Assembly: GCF_900156865.1 (NCBI RefSeq)
Contig: NZ_LT732529.1
Coordinates: 3,896,001-3,960,000 of the forward strand
Direction of reading: 5' to 3'
Source of the DNA: Litchfieldia sinesaloumensis
GTDB taxonomy: Bacteria > Bacillota > Bacilli > Bacillales > Bacillaceae_L
DNA length: 64,000 nt
Shown: positions 53,945 to 64,000 of the stretch, piece by piece
Layout: each line of letters opens with the position of its first letter
How positions within the stretch are numbered: the stretch's first letter is position 1
Position numbers and translations under genes: made by a program
Notes under the pieces: model-generated
Told to the model about the DNA's origin: nothing
What the model saw: only the letters and a program-made list of their open reading frames with translations
Databases searched by the model: none

Positions 53945-55119
53945 TGGAAACAAAAATTAAAATAGAGAATGTTTCAAAGATATTTGGTTCTAAGCCAAAA
54001 TCAGTCATTCCGATGGTTGAAAAAGGAATGAGCAAAAAGGAAATCTTAGAAAAAACAAATCATACCGTTGGTGTTTACAATGCATCAATGGAAATTAATA
54101 AAGGTGAAATCTTTGTCATCATGGGGCTTTCTGGGAGTGGTAAATCAACATTGATTCGTTGTTTTAACCTGTTAAATAAACCAACCTCTGGCGCCATCCA
54201 TGTTGATGGGGAAGATATTGTTCGCTACAATTCGTCTCAACTTAAGAAATTCAGACAAGATAAAATTGCAATGGTGTTCCAACACTTTGGTTTATTTAGT
54301 CATCGGACAGTTTTAGCGAATGTCGAATACGGACTTGAAATTAAAAATGTTTCGAAGGAAGAACGAAGAGAAATTGCTCTGAAAAACATTGAAATAGTTG
54401 GTCTAAAAGGATATGAGGATAAATATCCAGGGGAGCTTTCAGGTGGGATGCAACAGCGTGTTGGTCTTGCGCGTGCGTTAGCCAATGACCCTGACATCCT
54501 TCTAATGGATGAACCTTTTAGTGCCCTTGATCCTCTCATTCGAAGGGAAATGCAACTCGAACTGTTAGACCTTCAAGATAAGCTTCAAAAAACGATTGTA
54601 TTTATCACTCACGATATCAATGAAGCCTTTAAGCTAGGGGACCGAGTGGCTGTCATGAAGGACGGGGTAGTTGAGCAAATCGGGACTCCAGAAGAGATAA
54701 TTGAGACACCGGCCAATGACTATATATCTGAGTTCATAAAGGATATTGACCGCTCGAAAGTATTGCAGGCAGAGCATGTAATGATTAAATCTAGTGCATT
54801 GGTATCTTTAAAAGATGGTTTACAGGTTGCGGTAAAAGAGATGCGAAAAAATGGGATTTCCAGTGTATTCGTTGTTAATAAGCATCGCCAATTACAAGGA
54901 ATTGTTACAATTGACGACGCAATTGATGGAATAAAAGAAAAGAAGACCCTAACAGATATTATTCGGGAAGATATATTTACAGTTACAAAGGATGAATATA
55001 TCCAAGATATTATTCCGAAGGCGCTTGAAACAAAGTTTCCGTTAGCTGTTGTGGATGAGGATCAACGTCTAATAGGAATCATTCTTCGTGTTCATGTTTT
55101 ATCAAGTTTAGTGCAATAA
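53944..55119 (+). CDS. Glycine betaine-type ABC transporter ATPase with CBS domains
   Basis: A 391-residue protein. Walker A GLSGSGKST at 61-69, signature LSGGMQQR near 170 and Walker B LLMDEPFSALDP near 190. The C-terminal third (about 275-390) is a pair of CBS domains, which sense ionic strength in OpuA. Powers osmolyte uptake. Confidence 0.94.
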   Translation: METKIKIENVSKIFGSKPKSVIPMVEKGMSKKEILEKTNHTVGVYNASMEINKGEIFVIMGLSGSGKSTLIRCFNLLNKPTSGAIHVDGEDIVRYNSSQLKKFRQDKIAMVFQHFGLFSHRTVLANVEYGLEIKNVSKEERREIALKNIEIVGLKGYEDKYPGELSGGMQQRVGLARALANDPDILLMDEPFSALDPLIRREMQLELLDLQDKLQKTIVFITHDINEAFKLGDRVAVMKDGVVEQIGTPEEIIETPANDYISEFIKDIDRSKVLQAEHVMIKSSALVSLKDGLQVAVKEMRKNGISSVFVVNKHRQLQGIVTIDDAIDGIKEKKTLTDIIREDIFTVTKDEYIQDIIPKALETKFPLAVVDEDQRLIGIILRVHVLSSLVQ

Positions 55120-55121
55120 AC

Positions 55122-55156
55122 AAAAAGCCCAGATGCTATTATTCTGGGCTTTTTAT
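55122..55156 (+). terminator. Terminator of the betaine importer operon
   Basis: AAAAAGCCCAGA pairs with TCTGGGCTTTTT; a perfect 12-bp stem with a U-rich end, usable both ways. Confidence 0.8.
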
Positions 55157-55326
55157 ATTGCTAGATTGTAATTCTATAATTAGATGCTTAAGGGAACTAT
55201 TGGGACCCCTTTCTCTCTTTACTAATAGGATTCATGATAGTCCTAAATTCCTTTTATATTTGGTAAGTGGATAGTATAATAGTTACATATATTGTAAGAG
55301 AATACGAGGTTTTGGGAGGACGGAAA

Positions 55327-56289
55327 ATGGCGCAGCTTGAAACGTTACATCCAGTTTTAGGAAGAGTAATAGAAAATATTGAAAAAGTAATGATCGGAAA
55401 GAGAGATGTGGCAACTTTAAGTTTAGTTGCATTATTAGCAGAAGGACATGTTTTACTAGAGGATGTACCGGGGGTTGGAAAGACAATGATGGTGCGTTCC
55501 CTTGCGAAATCAGTAAGTGCGGATTTTAAGCGGATTCAATTTACTCCGGATTTATTACCATCTGATGTTACTGGAACATCCATCTATAATCCAAAAGAGC
55601 TTCAATTTGAGTTTAGACCAGGTCCAATCATTGGTCATATCGTGCTTGCGGACGAAATCAACCGAACGTCTCCAAAGACACAATCTGCCCTACTTGAAGG
55701 GATGGAAGAGAGTAGCATAACTGTTGATGGAGTAACTCGATCATTACCAAAGCCATTTTTTGTAATGGCCACCCAAAACCCTATTGAATATGAAGGAACA
55801 TATCCACTTCCAGAAGCCCAATTAGATCGCTTCTTGTTGAAGATGAAAATGGGCTACCCTTCTGTTAGTGAAGAAATTGAGGTTTTAAATAGAGCAGAAA
55901 AGTCTAAACCAATTGAGCAGCTTGATGCGGTTATTACTCTTAAGGAGTTAGTAGACCTTCAAAACGAAGCAAAAGCTGTATATGTTGATGAGACGATTAA
56001 AGAATATATCGTCGATCTTGTGAGTCGTACGCGAGAACATAATTCTGTCTATCTAGGAGCTAGCCCTAGGGGTTCAATTGCCTTGATGAAGGCAGCTCAA
56101 GCTTATGCGATGATTCACGGAAGAGATTTTGTAATTCCTGACGATATCCAATATCTAGCACCCTATGTTTTACCTCATCGACTTATTCTGAAGTCGGAAG
56201 CGAGATTTGAAGGAATGACAACCGAAAAGATAGTAGCAAAAATAATTGAAAGAACTCCTATCCCGGTTAAAAGGTCGTTGAATCGTTGA
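55327..56289 (+). CDS. yeaC: MoxR-family AAA ATPase
   Basis: A 320-residue protein. Walker A EDVPGVGKT near residue 45, Walker B VLADEINR near 105 and an ATQNPIEYEGTYPLPEAQLDRF sensor region typical of MoxR. The ATG at 55327 behind GGGAGG is chosen over a TTG 60 bp upstream. MoxR ATPases usually work with DUF58 and VWA proteins as chaperones for secreted or metal-containing complexes. First gene of yeaC-yeaD-yebA; the next gene overlaps its stop. Confidence 0.93.
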   Translation: MAQLETLHPVLGRVIENIEKVMIGKRDVATLSLVALLAEGHVLLEDVPGVGKTMMVRSLAKSVSADFKRIQFTPDLLPSDVTGTSIYNPKELQFEFRPGPIIGHIVLADEINRTSPKTQSALLEGMEESSITVDGVTRSLPKPFFVMATQNPIEYEGTYPLPEAQLDRFLLKMKMGYPSVSEEIEVLNRAEKSKPIEQLDAVITLKELVDLQNEAKAVYVDETIKEYIVDLVSRTREHNSVYLGASPRGSIALMKAAQAYAMIHGRDFVIPDDIQYLAPYVLPHRLILKSEARFEGMTTEKIVAKIIERTPIPVKRSLNR

Positions 56290-57506
56290 TGATGAATCTA
56301 CTTCGAAAATTAAAGGGAGCAGGAAAACTCGTCAATATTTTTCTTCTCATCGTTGCAACATTTGTATATGCAATGTTTCAAGGTGGCTTTGTAAGCTGGT
56401 TTCTATTTTACAGCTTTATCCCGTTTGGCTTATATTCTTTCGTTCTATCCATCTATCCTCTTAGAGACTTTCAACTAGAACGTCATGTAATCCGTAGGGA
56501 ATATGTAGCCGGAGAAAGGTTCGAGGCAACAATTGTGATAAAAAGAAAGATTCCTTTTCCACTAATGTATCTCATTGTCGAAGAATTACTGCCTCCACAA
56601 ATAAAAAAAGTTGAACAATCGAACCAATCAAAAGTCATTATATTTCCTTGGTTTAAACGAGAAATGAGGTATGAATACGTATTTGATTCAATTCCTCGGG
56701 GTGAACATCTTTTAGAGGGGGTCCGAATAAAGACGGGAGACTTGTTCGGTCTTATTGAGAAAGAAACAATTGTTCCAGTTCGTGACCAATTTTTAGTATA
56801 TCCACAGTACGTAGATATGATATATCGTCAGTTAGAGAGTCGATTTGAACAAGGTACAACATCTTCAAATGTAAGAATGCCAAGGGATACGGCAATTGCA
56901 ATTGGTGTTCGAGAATATACACCAGGTGATCGCTTTTCATGGATAGACTGGAAGGCGTCTGCAAGAAGAAACGATATTATGACGAAAGAATTCGAGCAAC
57001 AACAAAGCCATGATGTTGTACTTTTTATGGATCGGACAAAATCACCACATTTTGAGCAGATTGTAACGTTTACAGCCTCGCTCACAAAAGCTATTTTGAG
57101 AAAAGGTGCTCAACTTTCATTCATCTCTATTGGGAATGAACAAACGATTTTTCCGTTAAAGAACGGAGAATCCCATCAGCAAGTAATCTATCATCACCTA
57201 GCAAAAGTAAAGGACAACAGCTCGATTTCGTTTTCGCAAATCGTAGAAGCACAAATCAAGAAAATTTACCAGCCAGTGACCTTTATGCTTGTTACGAGTG
57301 AATTGAATCAGGACACAGTCTCTATAGTAGGGAGATTTTCGATGCGAAATGCTGACTTACAGCTCTTTGTAGTAAAGGAAAAAGGAACCCAGCTTTCAAA
57401 GGAGGAAGTGAGTGTTCTAGGGGCGGTAAAAAAGCATAACGTAATTGTAAAAGTCGTCTATGAAGGACAATTCGAGGATGTATTTTATGAGGTGAGGAAA
57501 TCATGA
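56289..57506 (+). CDS. yeaD: DUF58 domain membrane-anchored protein
   Basis: A 405-residue protein. Two N-terminal membrane segments (about 15-55) and the DUF58 signature EYTPGDRFSWIDWKASAR near 215. Usual partner of the MoxR ATPase. The ATG at 56289 overlaps the MoxR stop, and the 3' end overlaps the next gene by 4 bp. Confidence 0.9.
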   Translation: MMNLLRKLKGAGKLVNIFLLIVATFVYAMFQGGFVSWFLFYSFIPFGLYSFVLSIYPLRDFQLERHVIRREYVAGERFEATIVIKRKIPFPLMYLIVEELLPPQIKKVEQSNQSKVIIFPWFKREMRYEYVFDSIPRGEHLLEGVRIKTGDLFGLIEKETIVPVRDQFLVYPQYVDMIYRQLESRFEQGTTSSNVRMPRDTAIAIGVREYTPGDRFSWIDWKASARRNDIMTKEFEQQQSHDVVLFMDRTKSPHFEQIVTFTASLTKAILRKGAQLSFISIGNEQTIFPLKNGESHQQVIYHHLAKVKDNSSISFSQIVEAQIKKIYQPVTFMLVTSELNQDTVSIVGRFSMRNADLQLFVVKEKGTQLSKEEVSVLGAVKKHNVIVKVVYEGQFEDVFYEVRKS

Positions 57507-59680
57507 GGCCTAAAATTTCAGTACAACGTGATATTCGTAACCTGATTTTGAATGTGTTCGGTTTTCTCTTACTATGGGAGTGGCTTCGACCACTTAAAAC
57601 GGTCACAGATACACAGGAAACGACTGGTTTTGTTATTTTTATTTGCGTAAGTTTTCTTTTGCTTTTTTTACGAGTTCCGTTTTTGGTTGGTGCGATGATT
57701 AAGCTTTTCCTAATCTTATATATGATACATTCCCTCTATTTTAAAGTGCCATTTCTGGAGCTATCCTGGCTAAGTACGTTCCTAGCTGACATAGTAAAAA
57801 ATATTGGTCTTATGTTCCAAGCAAATTGGATGGGGATGACTCCTATATTTCGGACGCTACTTTTTTTTATTTTGCTCTGGTTATTGAGTTATTTGCTTCA
57901 TTATTGGTTTACGCAGCAAAAAAGAATTTTATTGTTTTTCGTATTGACCATAACATATATCACGGTTATCGATACGTTCAGCCCGTACGATGCGAAAGCT
58001 GCTATTATACGAACAGTTCTAATTGGTTTCTTTATGCTTGGCATTTTGCAATTCGAGCGCATAAAGGAAAGAGAGTTTTCTAAACATATTCATATAGGAA
58101 AGAAATGGGCACTTCCATTAGTTGTTTTCATCTTATTTTCAACATTAATAGGCTATGTTTCACCTAAAGCAGCACCCCAATGGCCAGATCCAGTACCATT
58201 CTTAAAAGGATATGGGCAAGAAAATGCAAATGGCTCGATTAGTGGGATTAAGAAAATTGGGTATGGAACTAATGATCAACACCTCGGAGGCCCTTTTATT
58301 CCGGATGATACAGTTGTATTTACAGCTAAGACCGAGAGGCGTCACTATTGGCGTGTTGAATCTAAGGACACGTATACCGGAAAAGGTTGGGTCTTATCTG
58401 GTAAAGCTGAAAATGAAACATTCCATACAGAGAACACAGTATTGAATTGGTACGAGCAGAAAACAGAATTAGAGGAATTTGAAACAGAGATACAAATGGA
58501 TTTGAAATACCCACACGTTGTATATCCGATGGGGTTAACATCAGTTGAAAGTGACCCAGATATCCATTTTAGTGTAAATCCTTTATCAGAAAAAATCTCA
58601 ACTTATAGAGGTGATGAAGGGGTTAAGTTAGACGGATATACTCTTCAATATCAGTATCCAAAATATTATATAAATCTACTTAAAGAGGTTACAGAACCAG
58701 GTAGTCTTGAGCAAAATGATATCTTTAAAAAGCGATACACGCAGTTACCTGAGGGCCTTCCAGAACGAGTAAAAGAGCTGGCTGTTGATATTACGATTAC
58801 GAAGACCAATCGGTACGATAAGGTAAAGGCAGTTGAAAACTATTTCCAGGCTAATGGATTTGTGTATGACACAGAAAATGCTGCAATACCAGAAGCAAAC
58901 CAAGACTATGTGGACCAATTCCTGTTCGAAACGAAAGCGGGTTATTGTGATAACTATTCAACATCAATGGTAGTTTTATTGCGCTCGTTAGACATTCCGG
59001 CAAGATGGGTAAAAGGATATACAGAAGGGGAACGACTGGACTTAAGTACGTATGAAATCACGAATAACAATGCACACTCTTGGGTAGAAGTCTATTTTCC
59101 GGAATTTGGTTGGGTACCTTTTGAACCGACGAAGGGATATAGTAACTCGAATCTGTTTTCCTACGATTTAGGGACGCCAGGGAATCAAAACAATCAAACT
59201 CCACAAACAGTAACCGAAGATGTACCTGAGGTGGAAGAGGCTGAGGAAACCTTAGCTACTCCAGCTTCGGAAGAGAATGAAGGTGGCATCGCTGATGATA
59301 TCTCGTATGCCTTTTCGTGGAAATACTTGATGATTGTCGCATTGAGCCTCCTTTTAATTGTGTATGTATTGATAAAGACTCGGATGAATTGGATGACATA
59401 TCTTTATATTTTATTATATAAAAACAAAAAGGATGAGGATGTGTATTTCAAGGCGTATAATGCGTTACTGAAGCAGCTAGATCGTGTTGGTTTCAAAAGA
59501 AAAGAAGGGCAAACCTTGAGAGAATACTCCATCCAGGTTGATAAATTTTATCGAGGACATGATATGGAGCAATTGACTCTTAGTTATGAACGAGCCTTAT
59601 ATCGAAAAGATAATGCGAGTGAAGAGTGGAATAAGTCCATTGAATTATGGGAAAATTTAATTAAAAAGGTATCATCTTGA
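57503..59680 (+). CDS. yebA: Membrane transglutaminase-like protein
   Basis: A 725-residue protein. Five or six N-terminal membrane segments (to about residue 225), a large extracellular part with a transglutaminase core (AGYCDNYS with Cys near 482, AHSWVEV with His near 524, then VPFEPT in which Glu stands where the family often has Asp), one more membrane segment near 610, and a C-terminal DUF4129-like tail. It forms a membrane complex with the MoxR and DUF58 proteins. Substrate unknown. Confidence 0.88.
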   Translation: MRPKISVQRDIRNLILNVFGFLLLWEWLRPLKTVTDTQETTGFVIFICVSFLLLFLRVPFLVGAMIKLFLILYMIHSLYFKVPFLELSWLSTFLADIVKNIGLMFQANWMGMTPIFRTLLFFILLWLLSYLLHYWFTQQKRILLFFVLTITYITVIDTFSPYDAKAAIIRTVLIGFFMLGILQFERIKEREFSKHIHIGKKWALPLVVFILFSTLIGYVSPKAAPQWPDPVPFLKGYGQENANGSISGIKKIGYGTNDQHLGGPFIPDDTVVFTAKTERRHYWRVESKDTYTGKGWVLSGKAENETFHTENTVLNWYEQKTELEEFETEIQMDLKYPHVVYPMGLTSVESDPDIHFSVNPLSEKISTYRGDEGVKLDGYTLQYQYPKYYINLLKEVTEPGSLEQNDIFKKRYTQLPEGLPERVKELAVDITITKTNRYDKVKAVENYFQANGFVYDTENAAIPEANQDYVDQFLFETKAGYCDNYSTSMVVLLRSLDIPARWVKGYTEGERLDLSTYEITNNNAHSWVEVYFPEFGWVPFEPTKGYSNSNLFSYDLGTPGNQNNQTPQTVTEDVPEVEEAEETLATPASEENEGGIADDISYAFSWKYLMIVALSLLLIVYVLIKTRMNWMTYLYILLYKNKKDEDVYFKAYNALLKQLDRVGFKRKEGQTLREYSIQVDKFYRGHDMEQLTLSYERALYRKDNASEEWNKSIELWENLIKKVSS

Positions 59681-59727
59681 CCAATAGGTATGTGATTGAT
59701 AGAATGAAAACAAAATTTTAATAGAAA

Positions 59728-59803
59728 TATCCTTCGTATATCCTCGAAAATATGGTTCGAAAGTTTCTACCAGACCACCGTAAATGGTTTGACTATGAAG
59801 GCA
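59728..59803 (+). promoter_or_regulatory. Guanine riboswitch of guaA
   Basis: Purine-aptamer landmarks: P1 CCTTC/GAAGG, TATATCC..GATAT-like J1/2 and the conserved AAGTTTCTACC and CCGTAAA loops. The specificity base in GACTAT (59793) is C, which selects guanine/hypoxanthine over adenine. Confidence 0.92.
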
Positions 59804-59826
59804 GTTATTCTATTTGTGTACGTGAG

Positions 59827-59869
59827 CTAGAATCCTGCCTTTTTCTTAAGGCAAGATTCTAGTTTTTTT
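59827..59869 (+). terminator. Riboswitch terminator of guaA
   Basis: CTAGAATCCTGCCTT pairs with AAGGCAAGATTCTAG, followed by seven T. Expected to form when guanine binds the aptamer. Confidence 0.85.
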
Positions 59870-59917
59870 ATGCATACTAACAGATGGATGTATTACAAAC
59901 TATAACGAGGTGATTTT

Positions 59918-61456
59918 ATGGATAACGTTCAAGAAATGATTGTTGTTTTAGACTTTGGTAGCCAATATAATCAATTGATTACTCGAAGAATCCGTGAGTT
60001 TGGTGTGTATAGTGAGCTTCATCCGCACACACTGACAGTTGAAGAAATTAAAGCGATGCAGCCAAAAGGCATTATTCTGTCTGGTGGACCGAATAGTGTA
60101 TACGATGAAAATTCCTTCAGATGTGATGAGGGAATATTCGATTTAGGTATTCCTGTATTGGGAATTTGCTATGGAATGCAGCTTATGACCCAACATTTCG
60201 GTGGTCGAGTCGAAAAGGCGCATAACCGTGAGTATGGAAAAGCGACAATTCAAGTCCAAAACGAATCGGCTCTATTTTCTAACCTCCCAGGCGAACAGGT
60301 TGTATGGATGAGCCACGGCGATTTAGTTGTGGAAGCGCCAGAAGGTTTTACTGTTGATGCAGTTAGCCCATCTTGCCCGATTTCAGCTATGAGTGATGGC
60401 GGCCGCAAATTATATGGCGTTCAATTCCATCCAGAGGTGCGTCACTCAGTTTATGGTAACGACCTTCTTAAAAACTTTGTATTCGGTGCTTGTGGATGTA
60501 GCGAGAGCTGGTCAATGGAAAACTTCATTGAAATCGAGATGGAGAAGATCCGTCAAACGGTTGGCGACAAAAAGGTTCTTTGTGCACTAAGCGGTGGTGT
60601 AGATTCTTCAGTGGTAGCTGTTTTAATCCATAAAGCGATCGGTGATCAACTAACTTGTATGTTCGTTGACCACGGCCTCCTTCGTAAGGGAGAAGCTGAA
60701 AGTGTCATGAAGACGTTTAGCGAAGGTTTTAATATGAACGTGATTAAAATTGACGCAAAAGACCGCTTCTTAAACAAACTAAAGGGTGTAAGTGACCCTG
60801 AACAAAAGCGTAAAATCATTGGCAATGAGTTCATTTACGTTTTTGATGACGAGGCTGCAAAGCTTGAAGGTATTGACTTTCTAGCACAAGGTACTCTATA
60901 CACAGATATCATTGAAAGTGGAACAGCAACTGCACAAACAATCAAATCTCATCACAATGTTGGTGGACTACCAGAAGACATGCAGTTCACGTTAATTGAA
61001 CCGCTAAACGCATTATTTAAGGATGAAGTTCGCGCGCTTGGAACGGAATTAGGAATTCCGGATGAAATCGTGTGGCGCCAACCATTCCCAGGACCGGGGT
61101 TAGGTATTCGTGTTTTAGGTGAAATTACAGAGGACAAACTGGAGATTGTTCGTGAATCAGATTATATCTTACGAGAAGAAGTTAGAAAAGCAGGTCTTGA
61201 ACGTGAAATCTGGCAGTACTTCACAGTTCTTCCTGATATCCGCAGTGTTGGGGTAATGGGAGACGCGCGAACATATGATTACACGATTGGTATTCGCGCG
61301 GTTACATCAATCGATGGAATGACTTCAGACTGGGCTCGTATTCCTTGGGATGTACTCGAAGTTATCTCTACCAGGATTGTAAATGAAGTAAGTCATGTAA
61401 ACCGAGTTGTGTATGATATAACAAGTAAGCCACCAGCAACAATCGAGTGGGAATAA
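59918..61456 (+). CDS. guaA: GMP synthase (glutamine-hydrolysing)
   Basis: A 512-residue protein. Class I glutamine amidotransferase domain with nucleophile Cys in LGICYGMQ (near 86), ATP pyrophosphatase domain with P-loop LSGGVDSS (near 227), and the C-terminal dimerisation domain ending in [11 protein letters not shown]. It converts XMP to GMP in purine synthesis. Repressed through the guanine riboswitch. Confidence 0.98.
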   Translation: MDNVQEMIVVLDFGSQYNQLITRRIREFGVYSELHPHTLTVEEIKAMQPKGIILSGGPNSVYDENSFRCDEGIFDLGIPVLGICYGMQLMTQHFGGRVEKAHNREYGKATIQVQNESALFSNLPGEQVVWMSHGDLVVEAPEGFTVDAVSPSCPISAMSDGGRKLYGVQFHPEVRHSVYGNDLLKNFVFGACGCSESWSMENFIEIEMEKIRQTVGDKKVLCALSGGVDSSVVAVLIHKAIGDQLTCMFVDHGLLRKGEAESVMKTFSEGFNMNVIKIDAKDRFLNKLKGVSDPEQKRKIIGNEFIYVFDDEAAKLEGIDFLAQGTLYTDIIESGTATAQTIKSHHNVGGLPEDMQFTLIEPLNALFKDEVRALGTELGIPDEIVWRQPFPGPGLGIRVLGEITEDKLEIVRESDYILREEVRKAGLEREIWQYFTVLPDIRSVGVMGDARTYDYTIGIRAVTSIDGMTSDWARIPWDVLEVISTRIVNEVSHVNRVVYDITSKPPATIEWE

Positions 61457-61558
61457 ATACACGAACAATGTAAAAAAATAATTAGGTAATGTTCGTTTTT
61501 ATGTTGACTCTCTAGGACTATTATCATATAATGAAATTGAAATTATAAATTTTGTTGA

Positions 61559-61635
61559 AATACGTCGTATAATCTTGGGGATATGGCCCAAAAGTTTCTA
61601 CCAGGCTACCGTAAATTAGCTTGACTACGAGGTAT
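61559..61635 (+). promoter_or_regulatory. Guanine riboswitch of pbuG
   Basis: Purine aptamer with P1 TACGTCG/CGAGGTA (one mismatch), GTATAATC, GATATGG, AAGTTTCTACC and CCGTAAA. The specificity base in GACTAC (61625) is C, so guanine or hypoxanthine is the ligand. Confidence 0.92.
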
Positions 61636-61697
61636 AACTGATAATAAAGAGAGTCAATTTACTATGATTCTTCTATTCTATCGTTATCCTTAACGTC

Positions 61698-61734
61698 AAG
61701 CGCTTCAGATTAAAAAATCTGGGGCGCTTTTATA
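61698..61734 (+). terminator. Riboswitch terminator of pbuG
   Basis: AAGCGCTTCAGATT pairs with AATCTGGGGCGCTT, followed by TTAT. Confidence 0.8.
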
Positions 61735-61798
61735 TTGCTTAAATAGATTCGAAGTTTGAAGTACGACGATATGGATAAAAGGGAGAGGGGATCATATT

Positions 61799-63121
61799 AT
61801 GAAAAAGTATTTTCAATTCGATGAACTCGGAACTACTTATAAAAGAGAAATAATCGGTGGTATTACAACGTTCTTATCTATGGCTTATATCTTATTCGTT
61901 AACCCATCGATTCTTTCATTAAGTGATGTGCCAGATTTACCAGCTGACTTAAGAATGGATGCGAATGCAGTGTTCGTTGCAACAGCTCTTGCGGCAGCCC
62001 TTGGTACACTTATTATGGGTCTTGTAGCAAAGTATCCAGTTGCACTAGCGCCAGGAATGGGACTCAACGCATTCTTTGCTTACTCAGTAGTATTAGGAAT
62101 GGGAATCTCATGGCAAACTGCTTTATCAGGTGTTTTAGTATCAGGAATTTTCTTAGTAATCCTTACATTAACTCGAATTCGTGAAAAAATTATTGATGCT
62201 ATTCCACAAAACCTTAAATTAGCAGTTGGTGCAGGTATAGGATTATTCATCACATTTATCGGTCTAAAAAATGCTGGTATCGTAGTAGGCGATCCTGCAA
62301 CTCTAGTAGCATTAGGTAACCTTTCAGATGGTAACACGTTATTAGCAATTTTTGGTGTTGTGATAACAGTCATATTAATGGTCCGTAAAGTAAACGGTGC
62401 AGTATTTATTGGTATGGTAATAACTGCAATCGTAGGAATGATTGTTAAATTAGTTCCGATTCCTGACAAGGTTGTTAGTGCAGTACCAAGTTTAGAACCA
62501 ACATTCGGTGCGGCATTTGCAAACTTCGGAGAAGTTTTCACTTTAGAAATGTTAGTTGTAATTCTTACATTTATGTTTGTAGACTTCTTTGATACAGCCG
62601 GAACATTAGTAGGAGTAGCAAACCAAGCGGGTATGTTGAAAGATAATAAACTTCCACGTGCAGGAAGAGCATTAGTGTCAGATTCAACTGGAACTGTAAT
62701 TGGAGCAGTATTAGGAACTTCTTCAACTACTTCTTATGTTGAGTCATCAGCAGGAGTAGCAGCAGGAGCTAGAACAGGATTTGCTTCTGTAGTAACAGCA
62801 GTATTTTTCTTATTGGCTTTATTTTTCTCTCCATTATTAGGAGTAATAACATCAGCTGTCACATCACCCGCGTTAATAATTGTTGGAGTTCTGATGGTTG
62901 CATCTCTAGGTGATATTGAATGGAAGAAATTCGAGGTTGCGGTTCCGGCTTTCTTAACAATCGTAACAATGCCTTTAACTTATAGTATTGCAACAGGTAT
63001 TGCGATTGGATTTATCTTTTATCCAATTACAATGATTGTAAAAGGAAAGGCAAAAGAAATTCATCCGATTATGTATGGTTTATTTGTAACCTTTATTTTA
63101 TATTTCATTTTCTTAACTTAA
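61799..63121 (+). CDS. pbuG: Guanine/hypoxanthine permease (NCS2 family)
   Basis: A 440-residue protein with twelve or more membrane segments of the AzgA-like NCS2 family. ALAPGMGLNAFFAYSVVLGMG and FVDFFDTAGTLVGVANQAG are family motifs. It imports guanine and hypoxanthine. The order guaA-pbuG-rRNA operon matches B. subtilis. Ribosome site GGGAGAGG; controlled by its own guanine riboswitch. Confidence 0.95.
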   Translation: MKKYFQFDELGTTYKREIIGGITTFLSMAYILFVNPSILSLSDVPDLPADLRMDANAVFVATALAAALGTLIMGLVAKYPVALAPGMGLNAFFAYSVVLGMGISWQTALSGVLVSGIFLVILTLTRIREKIIDAIPQNLKLAVGAGIGLFITFIGLKNAGIVVGDPATLVALGNLSDGNTLLAIFGVVITVILMVRKVNGAVFIGMVITAIVGMIVKLVPIPDKVVSAVPSLEPTFGAAFANFGEVFTLEMLVVILTFMFVDFFDTAGTLVGVANQAGMLKDNKLPRAGRALVSDSTGTVIGAVLGTSSTTSYVESSAGVAAGARTGFASVVTAVFFLLALFFSPLLGVITSAVTSPALIIVGVLMVASLGDIEWKKFEVAVPAFLTIVTMPLTYSIATGIAIGFIFYPITMIVKGKAKEIHPIMYGLFVTFILYFIFLT

Positions 63122-63129
63122 AAAATTGT

Positions 63130-63160
63130 GGATGCCAGTACTTTTGCTGGCATCCTTTTT
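63130..63160 (+). terminator. Terminator of pbuG
   Basis: GGATGCCAG pairs perfectly with CTGGCATCC across an 8-nt loop, followed by TTTTTC. Confidence 0.85.
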
Positions 63161-63257
63161 CTTGTTTAATGTAAGTGAAAAGAGGCCGGGGATCGTTGTT
63201 ATATATGTACATAGTTAGAATCTGTGAAAAATTGAATGTTCCTTTTATAATTTAGGG

Positions 63258-63286
63258 TTGACTCTAGTCTATAAACTTGGTATAGT
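63258..63286 (+). promoter_or_regulatory. rRNA promoter P1
   Basis: TTGACT (63258-63263), 17-nt spacer, TATAGT (63281-63286). Confidence 0.8.
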
Positions 63287-63338
63287 AAGTGAGTCGCTGT
63301 TACAAGCACTTTGAAAAACAATCATTTTTAAAAGGCTG

Positions 63339-63367
63339 TTGACACAGACGATTAATGATGTTATATT
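63339..63367 (+). promoter_or_regulatory. rRNA promoter P2
   Basis: TTGACA (63339-63344), 17-nt spacer, TATATT (63362-63367). Tandem with P1, as is usual for Bacillus rRNA operons. An antitermination-like GTTCTTTGAAAACTG lies downstream near 63399. Confidence 0.85.
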
Positions 63368-63473
63368 ATAAAAGTCGCTGATGAACAGCGGGTAAAAAGT
63401 TCTTTGAAAACTGAACACAATACAAGCGTCAACGTTTTTAATTTTGGTAACAAACTATTGAGCAATCAATACT

Positions 63474-64000
<527 letters not shown>

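Overview
The window looks like the chromosome of a spore-forming Bacillaceae bacterium (Bacillus in the broad sense). The supporting evidence is two GerA-type spore germination operons, a SinI-like anti-repressor, a low-GC genome with strong Shine-Dalgarno sites, and the gene order yeaC-yeaD-yebA-guaA-pbuG followed by an rRNA operon, as in Bacillus subtilis near rrnE. The 16S rRNA start at the right edge is Bacillus-like. Identification below family level needs a 16S database comparison.

Bases 1-12.9 kb are an accessory island. They hold the 3' part of a DUF927 helicase-like gene cut by the window edge, an ERCC4-type nuclease, two small hypothetical genes, and a complete type I restriction-modification locus on the minus strand (hsdR, then a half-size HsdS-like protein, hsdM and hsdS, the second group behind a cluster of palindromes). 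Next come a small basic/acidic protein gene and a reverse transcriptase preceded by its own promoter and a strongly folded RNA of about 280 nt that ends in an intrinsic terminator. The island ends in a frameshifted remnant of a phage-type tyrosine integrase. The RT, its RNA and the 15-residue hydrophobic peptide encoded inside that RNA are the best candidate for an undescribed system.

Bases 13-29 kb lie between two near-identical 243-bp direct repeats (12487 and 28811), each ending in the last codons of an integrase. The interval carries a PAS-GGDEF-EAL-PAS-PAS-histidine kinase fusion, a germination operon in A-C-B order, thiC under a TPP riboswitch, a second germination operon on the opposite strand in A-B-C order, and two membrane-protein genes (CBO0543-like, DUF421).

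Bases 29-43 kb are metal and stress functions: a SinI-like gene; a Fur-boxed operon of a flavin reductase and a siderophore ABC importer; a HAD phosphatase; a DUF389 membrane protein; csoR-copZ-copA copper homeostasis with two matching operator palindromes; a siroheme-protein-like gene; a lipoprotein; a YdjM-like membrane hydrolase; and an L25/Ctc gene behind a very long hairpin.

Bases 43.9-55 kb hold a eukaryotic-type Ser/Thr kinase facing a small Ser/Arg/Tyr repeat protein, a catalase C-terminal fragment with its terminator, a glycoside-use cluster (GH2 enzyme, GPH symporter, AraC regulator) and a glycine betaine-type ABC importer. Bases 55-64 kb are conserved chromosome: MoxR/DUF58/transglutaminase genes, guaA and pbuG, each behind a guanine riboswitch, then tandem rRNA promoters and the start of 16S rRNA.
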